Of a stretch of DNA of 64,000 nucleotides, positions 23,216-34,204 are shown in pieces (the stretch's first letter is position 1; each line of letters opens with the position of its first letter). The stretch is taken from contig NC_019867.2 in NCBI RefSeq assembly GCF_002234675.1, positions 28,261,166 to 28,325,165 of the forward strand, given 5' to 3'. Below the pieces are notes generated by a model that saw only the letters and a program-made list of their open reading frames with translations, searched no databases and was not told the DNA's origin. The DNA comes from Oryzias latipes. Taxonomy: Eukaryota; Chordata; Actinopteri; Beloniformes; Adrianichthyidae. Both the position numbers and the translations under genes were made by a program.

Positions 23216-24030
23216 CGGAGCTAATGAAAAGTTAAAATTATCACTATGCAATGGTCCATCTTGCAATTAAACAATTAGCCATAAACAAGGAAGTATTTGC
23301 AAATATAGTGGATGTAGGAGACTGACATCACCTGCTTGACCCAGGAATGCCAATGCAAAAGTGCAAACTCCCCAGTTGTTATGAAGAAATTCCATAAAAA
23401 CATCAATTCTGCACTATTTAACTGTCATTATCTAACATTTTACCAAATATTAGATAGTGACAGTTACATTTTGTGGATTTTTTTAGGGCAATTTTCCTTT
23501 TCTCTTTTTTTACAGGGCTTTGTGCTCTGCATCCTGATTGGCTGTTGCCCTTGTCAATCAATTACTGTGCTGTGTCAGAGTTGCATAAAGCTTTCATCAC
23601 GATCAATATCATTCTATAACAGTGGACTTATTTTTCTATGAAAGTTTGAACTTTGAGAGTTTAAACACTGTAAGAGAATGAGAAAATGTTCATGACTGTC
23701 TGAGAAAAGTGAATGAAGTCTGTAGTGAGGAGTTTTACAGCGTTAAAACATCTATAACCCTACTTTGCAGATTTCACCTATTGCTGGTTATTTTTAGAAT
23801 GTGACTCCCCACAACAAATGAGGAAACGATGTAGTTGGAACCTGAACAGTATCTTCACAGACCACATGTGGTGGTTCCAGTAAAGCGGCAAGTTTGTTAT
23901 TTGTCTACTCCTGGCTGTTCTGACCTATGGATATTGCAACAAACAGCAATAATGGTGGACCTCATCAAACTTTTGGGACTTTGTAGACTGAGACAGATTA
24001 TCTTGAAAGGTAAAAAAGATTAAGGGAACC

Positions 24031-24606
24031 TCCCTTGACTGTATAAAAGAACTGGACTGAGCGAGTGTGACGTCACCTATAGAAATGCCTACTTCCAGCT
24101 CCAATGAAATGAAGTTAATTCAGTTTCTATCTTTCCGTGATAAAGTCGCCGCCATTTGAAGCCAGATGACGACAGTAAGCAGTGGTTGGTTCGGGTTGGT
24201 CTGAGTGAATATTTCTATGGCAACTACTGTTGCCAATCAGGAGTGAGCTTGTTTGAAATCCACACCTCTTCCACTGAAAGTAGTCTTGGGAGAATCTTTC
24301 AATCAAACATTTCAAACGTTCAAGGTGGGAGCCAGTGGGCCCCACATACTTCTTCCGAGGTAACTAATTGGTCAGTTTATAACTTGATTAAATTGCACTA
24401 AAGAATTGTATGAAAAGAGGATTATCAAAAACATGTTTTTTTTTAAAAAGGTATCGGAGAAAGAATGGTTATTCTGACGAATCGACCGACTGACTGAGTA
24501 ATAGAAGTTTCTTTCTCTAGGGGATTTTGGGTTCTTGGAATCAGCAGGTACTTCCTGTTTGGAACGCCAGGGGGAACTCAGTCCAGTTCTCAAATACAGT
24601 CAATGG
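24031..24606. mobile_element. Long-TIR MITE (CATTGACTGTATTTGAGAAC family), complete copy
   Basis: Left end CTTGACTGTATAAAAGAACT followed by GGACTGAG; right end CTCAGTCCAGTTCTCAAATA followed by CAGTCAATG. These are inverted copies of about 28 bp. Internal landmarks are GTGACGTCACC, ATTTCTATGGCAAC, GAGCTTGTTTGAAATCC and ACTTCCTGTTTGGAAC. Other copies: 47784-50575 (split by insertions) and, inverted, 55735-56278. Confidence 0.7.
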
Positions 24607-24654
24607 GAACCTCCAAAAGAGTGTTGTAAAATGTTGTAAAATGTTGTTGGATGT

Positions 24655-25020
24655 TGCAGACTTGAGAATGTAGACTGTAGTGTTTAAAAGGCTGTTTGTT
24701 ACGATTCTAAAGGATTACAGTTAAGTAACATGCAGCTTTCTGTCCAATACTGTAGAAAAAGTATATTTTATGGGCTGTTTGAAACTGCAGCCAGAGACTC
24801 TGTCAGACTTCAGCATCAATCTGCAGCGGATCTTGTGGATTTGCAGCATAATGGACTGGACCAACGCAGTCTCTAGTGGATATTTTTCAGACTGCCTTAG
24901 ATGCTTTTTGGTGGAGACTAACTATCATGGGCTGAAATAAACAAGGAGACTGGGAAGGACAATTGTAGACTGCAACTGTACCAGAATCCAGTGGACTGTA
25001 GATGATGTTCCAGCCGACGA
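24655..25020 (+). repeat. Irregular GACTG motif cluster, right part
   Basis: A second run of GACTG/AGACT motifs: GTAGACTGTAGTG, ATGGACTGGACC, TCAGACTGCC, GGAGACTGGG, GTAGACTGCAAC and GTGGACTGTAGATG. The phrase AGACTGTAGTG is shared exactly with the left cluster, which suggests that one original array was separated by the SINE and MITE insertions between 21935 and 24650. Confidence 0.4.
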
Positions 25021-25344
25021 GCAGTAAGTAAAGCAGTCTGTCTTGGTCCATGGCAGCTACACGTTCTGAACTACAGCAGATATGGTTGGAAATACGAAAT
25101 TATGCGTAATTCCAGTCCCCACAGTCCTGCATGTTTGCCAGATATTCTTGCCCTTACCTTCTGGTGATTCCCTGGGTGAGATATGTCCAAGAAGTCTGAA
25201 TTTTCAAGAGCAGGAGTGGCAGAAAAGAAATCAAGAGAAACCTGGAGTTGTTCATTTCTGCATCAAGTTATCTGGTTAGAATGACTCCATGGGTTAAAGT
25301 CCCATCAGTTGTCATATATAGGTTTCTCCACAACAGACCCATTC

Positions 25345-25530
25345 CCTCGAGAAGCAGTGAGCGGCAGTCAAGCCATACTCAGGAACCATTTGGTGGTTTA
25401 TCCCCCCAATCCAATGCCTAATGCTGAGTGTCAAGCAGAGGCTTTGGGTACCATTTTTAGTGTCTTTGGTATGACCCTACCCTGATTTGAACCCACAACC
25501 CCCCCAGTTTTAGGGTGTAAACTCTACCAA
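25345..25530 (-). mobile_element. SINE fragment, antisense (low-to-moderate confidence)
   Basis: Contains the plus-strand phrase CCCTGATTTGAACCCACAAC, the reverse complement of a tRNA B box plus flank. It is followed by a short inverted repeat around 25525-25570 (AAAAGCCTTCCA and TGGAAGGCTTTT). The A box is not clear. Confidence 0.4.
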
Positions 25531-25577
25531 AAGCCTTCCAGTGGAAGGCTTTTGGTAGAGTGGAAGGCTTTTTGACT
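25521..25577. repeat. Local palindrome with duplicated arm
   Basis: TCTACCAAAAGCCTTCCA is followed immediately by its inverted form TGGAAGGCTTTTGGTAGA, then by a direct repeat of TGGAAGGCTTTT. This gives a near-perfect 36-nt hairpin with no loop. Confidence 0.8.
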
Positions 25578-26159
25578 CATCCTCCCCCGAGGACATACAG
25601 GAGGGATGTCAGGGAAAAATATGAAAAGCTGGAGGAAGGTGTTTGGGAAAGAGAGGTGTTGGGCTGTTTGGACACATGGAAAAAAATGATTTTCGTGTCC
25701 ACATTCTTTCAATTGCATTTAAGGTGTGATGACTTTTTTTTTTCTTTTAGTTAAACAATTGACATGTATTATGTAAGAATATATTCTTGCACTAAGATTG
25801 TGTATTGCCTTCCACTGACACTTTTCTTTTCAAATCTGTAAAAAATGTCACAACATTATTCAAGTTGGCTTTCAAATAGAGCAAGTTAATTTTAGAGACA
25901 GATTCCGATGGAGAATTTTCATTGTTCTGCTGCTGGATGAGAAGTTAAAAACATCTGAACCTGTACTACAACTCCACCCCTTGTTTTTTATTCCAGCTTT
26001 TCTGCTTCTCTCTGATGGCTTCCTCCATTTTGATCCACCGCTTCTTCCTCTGACCTTGATCAGACACAAACCTGCGTGACCTCATGGATCTGAAACATTT
26101 TGGTGGAAATCTCCTCAGTATCCCTGACACCTAAACACCTCACCACCTCATACTGTCAG

Positions 26160-26196
26160 TCACTTCCTGTCCCATCTCGTCGTGGAGTGATTCACT
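26160..26196 (+). promoter_or_regulatory. nacc2 5' UTR portion of the first coding exon
   Basis: A likely splice acceptor (ACTGTCAG, ending at 26159) precedes 37 nt of 5' UTR before the ATG at 26197. The polypyrimidine tract is modest, so the exact acceptor is an inference. Confidence 0.35.
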
Positions 26197-29100
26197 ATGT
26201 CGGAGGGACTGCTTCAGGTGGAGATCCCAGACTTCGGGAGCAGCGTGCTGGGCAGCTTGAATGAACAGCGCCTGCTGGGCCACTACTGCGATGTTTCCAT
26301 TCTGGTGCAAGGTCGGGCCTTCAAGGCGCACCGGGCGGTGTTGGCTGCCTCCTCGCTCTACTTCAGAGATCTGTTCAGCTCTGCGGCCGAACCCTCCTCT
26401 TCTTTGTCATCTCCTTTACCTTCCACCTCCCAGGCCGTTTTCGAGCTGCCGTCTTCAGTGACGCCAACATGTTTCCAGCAGATTCTCTCGTTCTGTTACA
26501 CGGGCCGCCTCAGCATGGCTGCCAGTGAGCAGCTGGTGCTCATGTACACCGCCGGCTACCTGCAGATCCAGAACATTGTGGAACGAGGCATGGAGCTGAT
26601 GATGATGAAGGCTTCATCTTCCCCACTTTGCTGCGATTCTCAGGTATTAGAGCTACAGGCGGTCCATGTACTCAAGATAAGTTTGACACCCTGAGGAATT
26701 TAAGTAATCAGGTAGTGATGGTGTGTTTGATCAAATGCTACAGTACAGTCAGCAAGGGGACAGTAGACTGACCTTCTGGTACTTCAATGTAGCCACCTTT
26801 CCACATTTATGTCAGTGCAAATGTTGGACCCAAACAACACCTAATCAATGTTTTCTATTAATTGTTAGCATGCCGATCTTGGCATAACACTGCATTACTT
26901 CTATCTATACAGAAAGAGCTATTACTGGCACTTAGTGTTTGTAAATTTTACTGCAGGTTCATGGAACCAAGAGGTCTAAAGCTACGTTCACACCGTCTTC
27001 AGTAACGTGCGTTCAAGCGACCACTCTCAATGAAAAGTAAAAACGAGTGAATGTGCATTTTGGGCTTTTCCATTCAAAACTCTCACGTTCATGTGGAGCT
27101 ACACACATTTATGTCAACGGAAGTGTCAATAGTTTGAAAATTGATAATGGAGGAAAATTTAAAATTGCAGTTTGTGCCCGGCTGAATTTATTAGTCTTTC
27201 ATATATAGAGCTGTGAAGAATAGAGCTGTGAAAGAAAAGCATGGGGCAATTTTTACCTAATTTGTACCACTTTGACATTTTGCACCAAGCCTCTTCCAAC
27301 TGTAGGTGGTGGACATGTGCTAGAAAACAGTAGAAAAAGAAAAAGAAGCCCCTCCCTGCTTTTTTCCCTTTTGACTTCAGTTGTTTCAATTTTTTTCCAG
27401 GAATGAGGGAAGATAACGCTATATAGAAAGCAACAAAGTAAAAATAAACAGGATAATAATGTGAAATAAACTGAAGAATTATCCTTTTAGCTTAAAATTT
27501 CATGTTTAAATGTCTTTTCCTATTGAGGAGGGCTCAAGATTACATGTTTTGAATTTGTGCTACAATGAGTGTCAGTGTCTTCAAATAATCTGTGACCGTA
27601 GTCTAGTAAAATGCTAAAATAAAATTAAAACTTTGATTTATTGCAACCAAGGTTGTCAAATACAACCTAAGGATATATTAGCTGACATTTATCTTCAGAA
27701 AATACATACTAAGGTTACTGAGTACTTTACTGTGATCTGTCAGAAACTAAGAGAACTGCAGAAAAACTACTGTATTTTTGGATTTTTTTTAAACCTCCTG
27801 GTTTAAAAAAAAACGTTATTTAACACAGATTTCTCACGTTTGTTACAGACAAAATGTAAAACTATTCCATTTAGTTATTTTAAATGTCAAGAACCAAGAG
27901 TCTGTCCTACAAATAACTTTAGGACTTGAACAATGGTCATGGTTAATTTGATTAACTTTAGTAGCAGTAGCAGTAACATTTGTTTACAAGGTATAATTTA
28001 TTTAGCAAAGGCGTGGCATAAACAAAACTGCCTCACTCTTTATTTACAGAAGAGAATCTATAAAATCACTTGTTCGGCTGACGTTTTTTTCAACTATACT
28101 GTGTTTTGCTTGTTTTGTTTTTTCCTTTGAATTTATCTAGACAACCTCAGCAGAGGAGCTTGGAGGTTTTGACGCCCCGACGGTTCAGCAGCAGCAGCAG
28201 CAGCAGCAGGTAACCCCCCTGTTGCAGGAGGTTAGTCTGAACCAGCCATCCCTGAGCCCAGAGGAGCTGCTGCTGGCTGTCAGCAGGATCAAGCAGGAGA
28301 GAGCCGACACTCCTCCTGCAGAGGAGAATGGAGGCGAAGCCAGGTGTGCATAGGAACAACTTCAAATCCACTTCATACACGGGATGATCAGACATTAACC
28401 TCATGATGTATTGCACCATTTTACTGGATAAAACAATTTATAAAAATGTGTAAAAAGCAGGAATCAAGAGAGCATTACTTGCACGTTTCTGATTACATGC
28501 ACTTTAGTTTTAACACGTATACATAGGGATTAAGAGGATACTTAAAGCATCTCAAATTTTTATTTTAAAATTGTTAAAAACCCTTTAGTAAGAGAAGTAA
28601 GAGAAGGCCCCACTGGACATGCTGTAGCTGTGTGTGACAGCAAACCCAAACAAATAAAGAAGTGTGAATTATGAAATAGCTTGACCATCTCATGGCTTCA
28701 TGTAGAGTTGTGAGAAGATACAGGTGCCTAGTAACCCTTTAACACCGGAGCTTTAGCTCCAATGTTGACATTCTGTGAACTAACGTAACTCTGCAATCCT
28801 TAACGAGATAAACGTGATTCCATCAGGTTCTGACGCAGAAATAAGTGGCTCAAAGCGTCGTCAGAATCAGCTGGAGTTACATTCATTGGGTAAAAGATTG
28901 AAGAGCTAGGGTTTGTCAAAGAGTGTGTTTCATGTAGGGGTCCCCGACAACATCTCTGGTGTTGCTATGTTCACACTGGGCATCTTGAATGTGCTTAACG
29001 TGCTTTTCTGTTTGTGCGTTTAGCCCATGTTCACACTGGACTAGTGAGAAGGGGCATCATCTTCTTTTTCTTTTGTTTACTAGCCCATGTCCGCCACCTA

Positions 29101-32100
29101 AATTTGGAAGAGGCTTGGTGCGAGATGTTGAAGCTGTGCAAATCTAGTGAATCTTGCTCCAGGCTTTTTCTTTTACAGCTTTCTTTTAATATGAAAGACT
29201 TGAAATCAAAGAATTCTGGTCAGGCACAAACCCAATAACTTCTCTTCCACGATCAATCTTCAAATTGTTGGCACTTACGTGAATTAAAGGGACGCCATCC
29301 AGACGTCACTAACAAATCCAAGTCCCTGATTGGGCAAAGATCAACCTGGTTTAACTTTTAACGTGTGTTCAATGGCCGCACATTTTGTATGACAAGCCTG
29401 AAAATGTGCGTGAAAATGTGCATGAACGCAAGATTTTAGAATACTGGTACCCAAAGCTCACAATTAGCGCGTTTACATAGACTTTTCATTGGGAGTGGTC
29501 ACTTAAAAGTGCGTTGCGAAAGGCGGTGGGAATGTAGCTTTAAAAGGGTAATATTACCATGGGAAGATAAATAACATGGCTTGCTGGTTTATTACATTTT
29601 TCTTCTGTTCAGAGATTTTTGTGCAAAACTGCCTCCAACAAGCAACTGTTGAAACCGTGAGATTCTTCCAAAAGGTTTTATCTGCTTTGGTTTAGTCTTG
29701 AGAGCGACAAGTTAACCAAATCACACGAAAGTAGATCAATTTATCTGCCCATTTCAAATGTCCACTAATGTCATAGAAACTAAATCCTTAAATTAACCTG
29801 TGCATTCTTCTGTCTTCCATGATACACCTCCTGGTTACCCCATATACAGAGCAGATGTCGTTGGCGACCTGCAGTCAACGAGGAACAGTGCTCTGTGCTA
29901 CCTGAGCACTGGTGGCTTGATTCCAGGGCTGCAGTCCTACCTGCTGGCAGGCGGGGGGCGAGCAAGCCCCGCAGGGTCCAGTATCCCAACAGACTCGCCT
30001 CCTTCTCATCCACCAACTGAGGAAGACCTGGAAGAAGATTACTATGGCAGTACTATCCACCCGGGGCTCTATCAGCACATATATAGTCATCCTGGAAACC
30101 CCTACAGTCCGTCTTCAGCTTTCCATGTAATGTTTCATTTACCCAAACACATTACGTTTGCTACCTAGTGTTCTCTTTTTGTTCTTTAGTCCCAGAGAAG
30201 CTGGAAGTGCTGCCCCTGCCACTGGCTAACGACCGCCGGCCCTGCGTGCTGGTTGGCCGGGACAACATGGCCTTGCCAGCTAGTCTGATCAGTCAGATTG
30301 GGTATCGCTGTCATCCGTCGCTCTACACAGAAGGAGACCCTGGAGAAAAGGTGGAGCTGGTGGCAGGTATTTTGTGTCATGGTAATGGGATCATGAGTGG
30401 GAGAAGACGGGAGGCCTGTCGTCAGAGGCAATACATCTAAAAATATTGGCGTGTCCTTGTGTTTTTTAGGTTCAGGCGTGTTTATGACACGTGGTCAGTT
30501 AATGAACTGTCACCTGTGTGCTGGAGTGAAACACAAAGTGCTGCTCAGGAGGCTGCTAGCCACCTTCTTTGACAGGTGAGTTTGAACACCCCTCAGTTGG
30601 ATGTGGTAGTTTAAATTTATCACTGAAATAGGAAGTGTGCGAATGACAATATTTTGTTAGGGATTAATTATGCCACCACTATTGCCACAGCTAACCAAAC
30701 AGTAAGAACAATGTGAGCCTTAGATTACCTTTTTTTAAGCTGGTGTTCTCTCATCAACAAAGAGCTTAAGTCTGAGTCACATGCACAGATACCGGAGGTC
30801 GATCCTTACGAGTGCTGCGGGTTTATGGGTTTTCCGAGCTGTGGAGGAATATAGACAGGTGGGGCTGCATCTTAAGTGGACCACAGGTGTGTCTTGCAGT
30901 TGCGGCTCCTTTGAGGCTCATACGGTCACCTCTAAAGACTTCATTAAAATAGAACGTACCATTGTCGTGCAAGTGGTTAGTGCATTGTGAAACATTTGTA
31001 AGACTATTGGAAGTTGGATGCACTTATGATGTACGGGTGAGGTGTGAGTACTGGCCCCTTACTGACCCCGCAGGAACGCCGCATGCACAATAATGAAGTG
31101 TACTGTGAACAGGAGGTAGGTGCCGTAGTGTAATTTCCTAATTTCCAACAGCCAGGCTGTGCGACACTTATCATGCGAACAGCACTAATAAGCTCCGTGC
31201 ACAGTCTGCAGGATTTGGGGGGTTAGAAAAAAAGGGAAAATCCATGCGACACACCTGCATCTCACCTTTTACCCTCATTTATTCTTGCATGTTCTATAAG
31301 AGTTCACGATGACCTGTCGCCCATGTTTGTAAAAAAAAAAGGTTTTGCTCTACAGGTTCACTGAGCAACCTTGATATTTTGTGCAGGCTACTTGTGTGCC
31401 CTGAGCAGGTTTGCCTGTTTTTTGGCCGCAGACTGCTGGTATCCACCCATAAGGCCAGTTGTGACTAAGGCTTTAAGTTTGTGCAAAGGATATGAACCCA
31501 TCTAGAGAAAGTAGTTGTGCATCATCAGCATAGAAATAATAGCATAGCCATGCATGTAACCTAACATTTTATAAGGTAAGTGCATGTTTATTCCCACTAT
31601 TTAACTCTTGTGCTAAACTAGGCACTTTGGGAACTTTTGGGTGCTATACTTCACACATTGGGAGTTGGGTCATCTGGACCCACTAGACAGTGCTTTGAAC
31701 CTTTTCTCTTCAATGATTTGTGATCTTCACTGGTGTCCATGGATTACATGAAATCCTGTCCACCTTTATCCACCTTTGTCATGGTAGGGAGAACACGTAA
31801 ATGTAAGGGTGGGGTCATAGGATAGCACAAGGGTTAATAGAACAATTAATTACAGGGGATTTTTCTACTGCCCTGGAGCTCCAACTATGTGTCTTACTTG
31901 TGATAAATGTTGATTAGATTGTTGTGGGCTCTTTAGAAACACTTTAGCCAACAGCTGTGGGACAGGGATCCGGTCATCCACCAATGATCCAAGCCGAAAG
32001 CCCCTGGACAACCGTGTGCTAAACACAGTTAAATGTAAGTCGGATTGTTTTGGTAAAAGCTCAGTTTTTAATCTCTTCAGCCATGACATGACATTCTCAT

Positions 32101-32705
32101 TCTCCTGTTCCTCAGTGTACTGTCAAAACTTTGCTCCAAACTTCAAGGAGAGCGAGATGAATGTTATTGCTGCCGACATGTGCACCAATGCCCGAAGGGT
32201 GCGCAAACGCTGGCTCCCAAAGATTCAGTCCCTTCTTCCTGATGGCCTTCACACTCCTGCCAATGTCCATCCTCGCAAGAGCAAAAGGGGCGGAGGTGCA
32301 GCAGGAGAGGTGGGGCCACAGCCCAGCGGAAGCCCCTTCGATCTGGACCTGCGGCAGCTTGGTGCCTCCTACCTCGGCTTGGATGCTCCACTTTTTGGAG
32401 ATCGGCGAGAGCGAGAGGCTGCAGGCGATAAGGAGGCCCCGTCAAGCCTCCTGCCTCACCTGCAATTTGCGGGGTCTCGTGGAGGAGGAGGGGGAGGTGG
32501 GGGACAGGTGGAGGAAAGGCTAACCGGGGAGGCACATGGGGAGGAGAGGAACGGACAGACCACAGACCTCCCCCTCTCCTCCTCTTCCTCTTCTTCATCT
32601 TCCTCCTCACACCCTTCCCCTCAGCCTGCAGAGCCAGCCCCTCCTCAAAGAGGATTGGCTGACACAGATGAGAGGAGGGAGGAGCCTCTGGAAGAAAGCC
32701 AGTAA
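26197..32705 (+). CDS. nacc2: NACC family BTB/BEN transcriptional regulator 2 (7 coding exons, 625 aa)
   Basis: A nuclear repressor-type protein. The BTB/POZ domain dimerises and recruits corepressors, and the BEN domain binds DNA or chromatin. Coding exons: 26197-26643, 28141-28343, 29850-30106, 30190-30366, 30470-30575, 31937-32034, 32116-32705. Seen: BTB about residues 8-125, with [21 protein letters not shown] and [14 protein letters not shown]; eight consecutive Gln encoded at 28186-28209; a KQE sumoylation-like site soon after (IKQE); and a Ser/Pro/acidic linker. The BEN region spans the last four exons, from [15 protein letters not shown] through [18 protein letters not shown] to [14 protein letters not shown]. 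After it comes a low-complexity tail rich in Gly, Ser and Pro. Residues such as [11 protein letters not shown] and LCAGVKHK fit NACC2 better than NACC1. Human NACC2 is 587 aa. One oddity: the good donor after 30126 is out of phase, so I used a weak donor after 30106. Confidence 0.92.
26978..27370. mobile_element. MITE of the AAGCTACGTTCACAC family
   Basis: Begins AAAGCTACGTTCACACCG and contains CTCTCAATGAAAAGT, GTGCCCGGCTGAATTTATT, GCACCAAGCCTCTTCCAA and AAAGAAGCCCCTCCC. The same blocks in reverse order and orientation occur at 28968-29545. It has no coding capacity and lies in nacc2 intron 1. Confidence 0.6.
28732..28967. mobile_element. MITE of the CCCTTTAACAC family
   Basis: Starts GTAACCCTTTAACACCGGAG and ends CATCTCTGGTGTT, inverted ends matching the copies at 7995 and 33531. 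It lies in nacc2 intron 2 and directly abuts the next element. Confidence 0.6.
28968..29545. mobile_element. MITE of the AAGCTACGTTCACAC family, inverted copy
   Basis: Begins GCTATGTTCACACTGGG and ends GGTGGGAATGTAGCTTTAA, with the internal blocks of the 26978 copy in opposite orientation (GGAAGAGGCTTGGTGC, CTTTCATTGGGAGTGGTC-like). The two copies flank nacc2 exon 2 head to head. Confidence 0.6.
31611..31837 (+). mobile_element. TTAA-flanked MITE, CCCTTGTGCTATC family, complete copy
   Basis: TTAA (31611-31614), then CTCTTGTGCTAAACTAGG, and at the right GATAGCACAAGGG then TTAA (31834-31837). It carries a small extra block near the left (GGGAACTTTTGGGTGC) compared with other copies. It ends about 100 bp before nacc2 exon 6. 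Confidence 0.8.
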
Positions 32706-32995
32706 GCTTTCAAATGCATCTGCCTACCTGTACGTTAAAACAACAGCTACCTGCCCCCTTCCCTACACCCGTCTGTCCCCACCGCCTCACTACCTGTCCG
32801 CCTGTCTACCTCTACGCTCCTGTCTCCGGCTCTACTGCATGTGAACAGCCTCTGCAGTCCAGTACACAGGCCCATACACCAAAACAGAAGATAATGGCAA
32901 AGATCTGAAAAAAGCATTATAAAGCTTCTTGATAATCAGGTTGACATTTTCTGTGTTTGATCCAAAACAAATAAAGTCTGGCAAAAAACGTACAC
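32706..32995 (+). promoter_or_regulatory. nacc2 3' UTR and polyadenylation signal
   Basis: A short 3' UTR follows the stop codon at 32703-32705. A canonical AATAAA lies at 32969-32974 and is followed by a GT-rich tract from 33012. Confidence 0.6.
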
Positions 32996-33011
32996 GACTT
33001 AATTTATATTT

Positions 33012-33030
33012 TGTGTGTGTGTGTGTGTGT
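33012..33030. repeat. (GT)n microsatellite
   Basis: A 19-bp uninterrupted GT tract just beyond the nacc2 poly(A) signal. Confidence 0.95.
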
Positions 33031-33530
33031 TAGTCTGGGGGCGGAGCTGGCAGGCCAGACTCTTCCTGGAAGGGGCTGTTCCTAACTTTCATACGTATGA
33101 ATACAATAACTCACTCGTTTTTGTGGATTGAGAGGGGCTGGTGCTCAGAGGGGAGGTTTTTAGAAGAATGCTCAGAAATACGTGAACAGATCAAAATACC
33201 ACTTTGGAGTTGTTTTTTGTGGGGAGTGAACATTATAATACACTTAAAAGCTCAAAAAATTAATTTTGCATGATTTGGCCCTTTTATCACCATGGTTAGG
33301 TTAGGCGGAATAAAGAGGTACTGTAGGTTGTCACATTACCATGGTTCTCTTCCATCATTATATTGCTCTAAGTGTGAGGGAGGTAAGCATATAATGCTAA
33401 AGGAAAGCCAAAATTATCCTAATTTGCTTGATAAATACTCAAATGAGTTACAACCTACAATAAGAAATAATAGCAAGACGTGAAAGGAAAAAATATATTT
33501 AAATTCCCCCTTGAACATTGCTTTGTAACT

Positions 33531-33790
33531 TTAACCCTCAACACCTAAAAATCAAACATACCCTAAATCTTCAAGCATGTTCGCAAACAACACAAATCAG
33601 CCGATTCTGATGCAGAGAAAAGCAGCTTTTCTCCGCATCAGAATCAGCTGATTTACGTTGATTACATGAGCACTTCCCTATTGTTAAGCATTGTGGGTCA
33701 GCGTAAGGCTGCTTTTCTCCACTTCAGAATCTGCTTAAATGGCACTAATTGAATGAACAGTTGAAGAGTAATGGTGGTTGAAAAAAATTT
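33531..33790. mobile_element. MITE of the CCCTTTAACAC family with a strong internal palindrome
   Basis: Starts TTAA (33531-33534) then CCCTCAACACCT, matching the family end. Inside, 33594-33623 and 33625-33654 are inverted copies. The AGCTTTTCTCCGCATCAGAA block is shared with copies at 7217 and 8430. The right terminus is eroded. Confidence 0.6.
33594..33654. repeat. Near-perfect 61-nt palindrome (hairpin)
   Basis: The two 30-nt arms pair at 28 of 30 positions with a single-nucleotide centre. Pairing continues more weakly about 10 nt further on each side. The centre reads GAGAAAAGC-A-GCTTTTCTC. Confidence 0.9.
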
Positions 33791-33862
33791 AAACACTGGA
33801 GCTTCAATTTCATTGTACAATGAACAATGACAATAAAATCTAATCTAATCTAATCTAATCTA
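33770..33862 (+). mobile_element. 3' tail of a severely truncated non-LTR retrotransposon
   Basis: ATTTCATTGTACAATGAACA, then ATGACAATAAAATC, then four or more TAATC units. This is the usual 3' terminus of L2/CR1/Rex-type teleost LINEs, which end in short tandem repeats instead of poly(A). Confidence 0.6.
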
Positions 33863-34204
33863 AAGCACATTGTGCTGCTGAGAGTTTTGAAAAGATAAGC
33901 TTTTTTCATAGGCTGTTTAGACTATTGGCATTGGATATAAAATGCTGAAGAGTGTGCTGGAATACAACAAATGTGCAAAAAAAAAACAGGAAGAACAAGC
34001 AAAAAAAAAACTGTTAAAACAGTACATAAACATATGTAAATGAAGAAACAATAATTTTTTTCAAAAGTAAATGTAATATGGAGACAGTAGCAACAATTAA
34101 TAGGCCTGTTTGCTAATCATGCTAAAAAAAAGAAGCAAAAACAAATCCAAAATTGATTAATGTATTAAACAATCTCAATAATAGACTTTAATATAATAAT
34201 TATA

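Noticed and set aside
28186..28209. CAG run in nacc2 considered as a possible disease-type expandable repeat
   Set aside because: Only eight units; this is an ordinary short polyglutamine stretch in a linker.
32164..32610. Minus-strand 148-codon frame opposite the last nacc2 exon
   Set aside because: It is a shadow of the GC-rich nacc2 coding strand, with no independent support.
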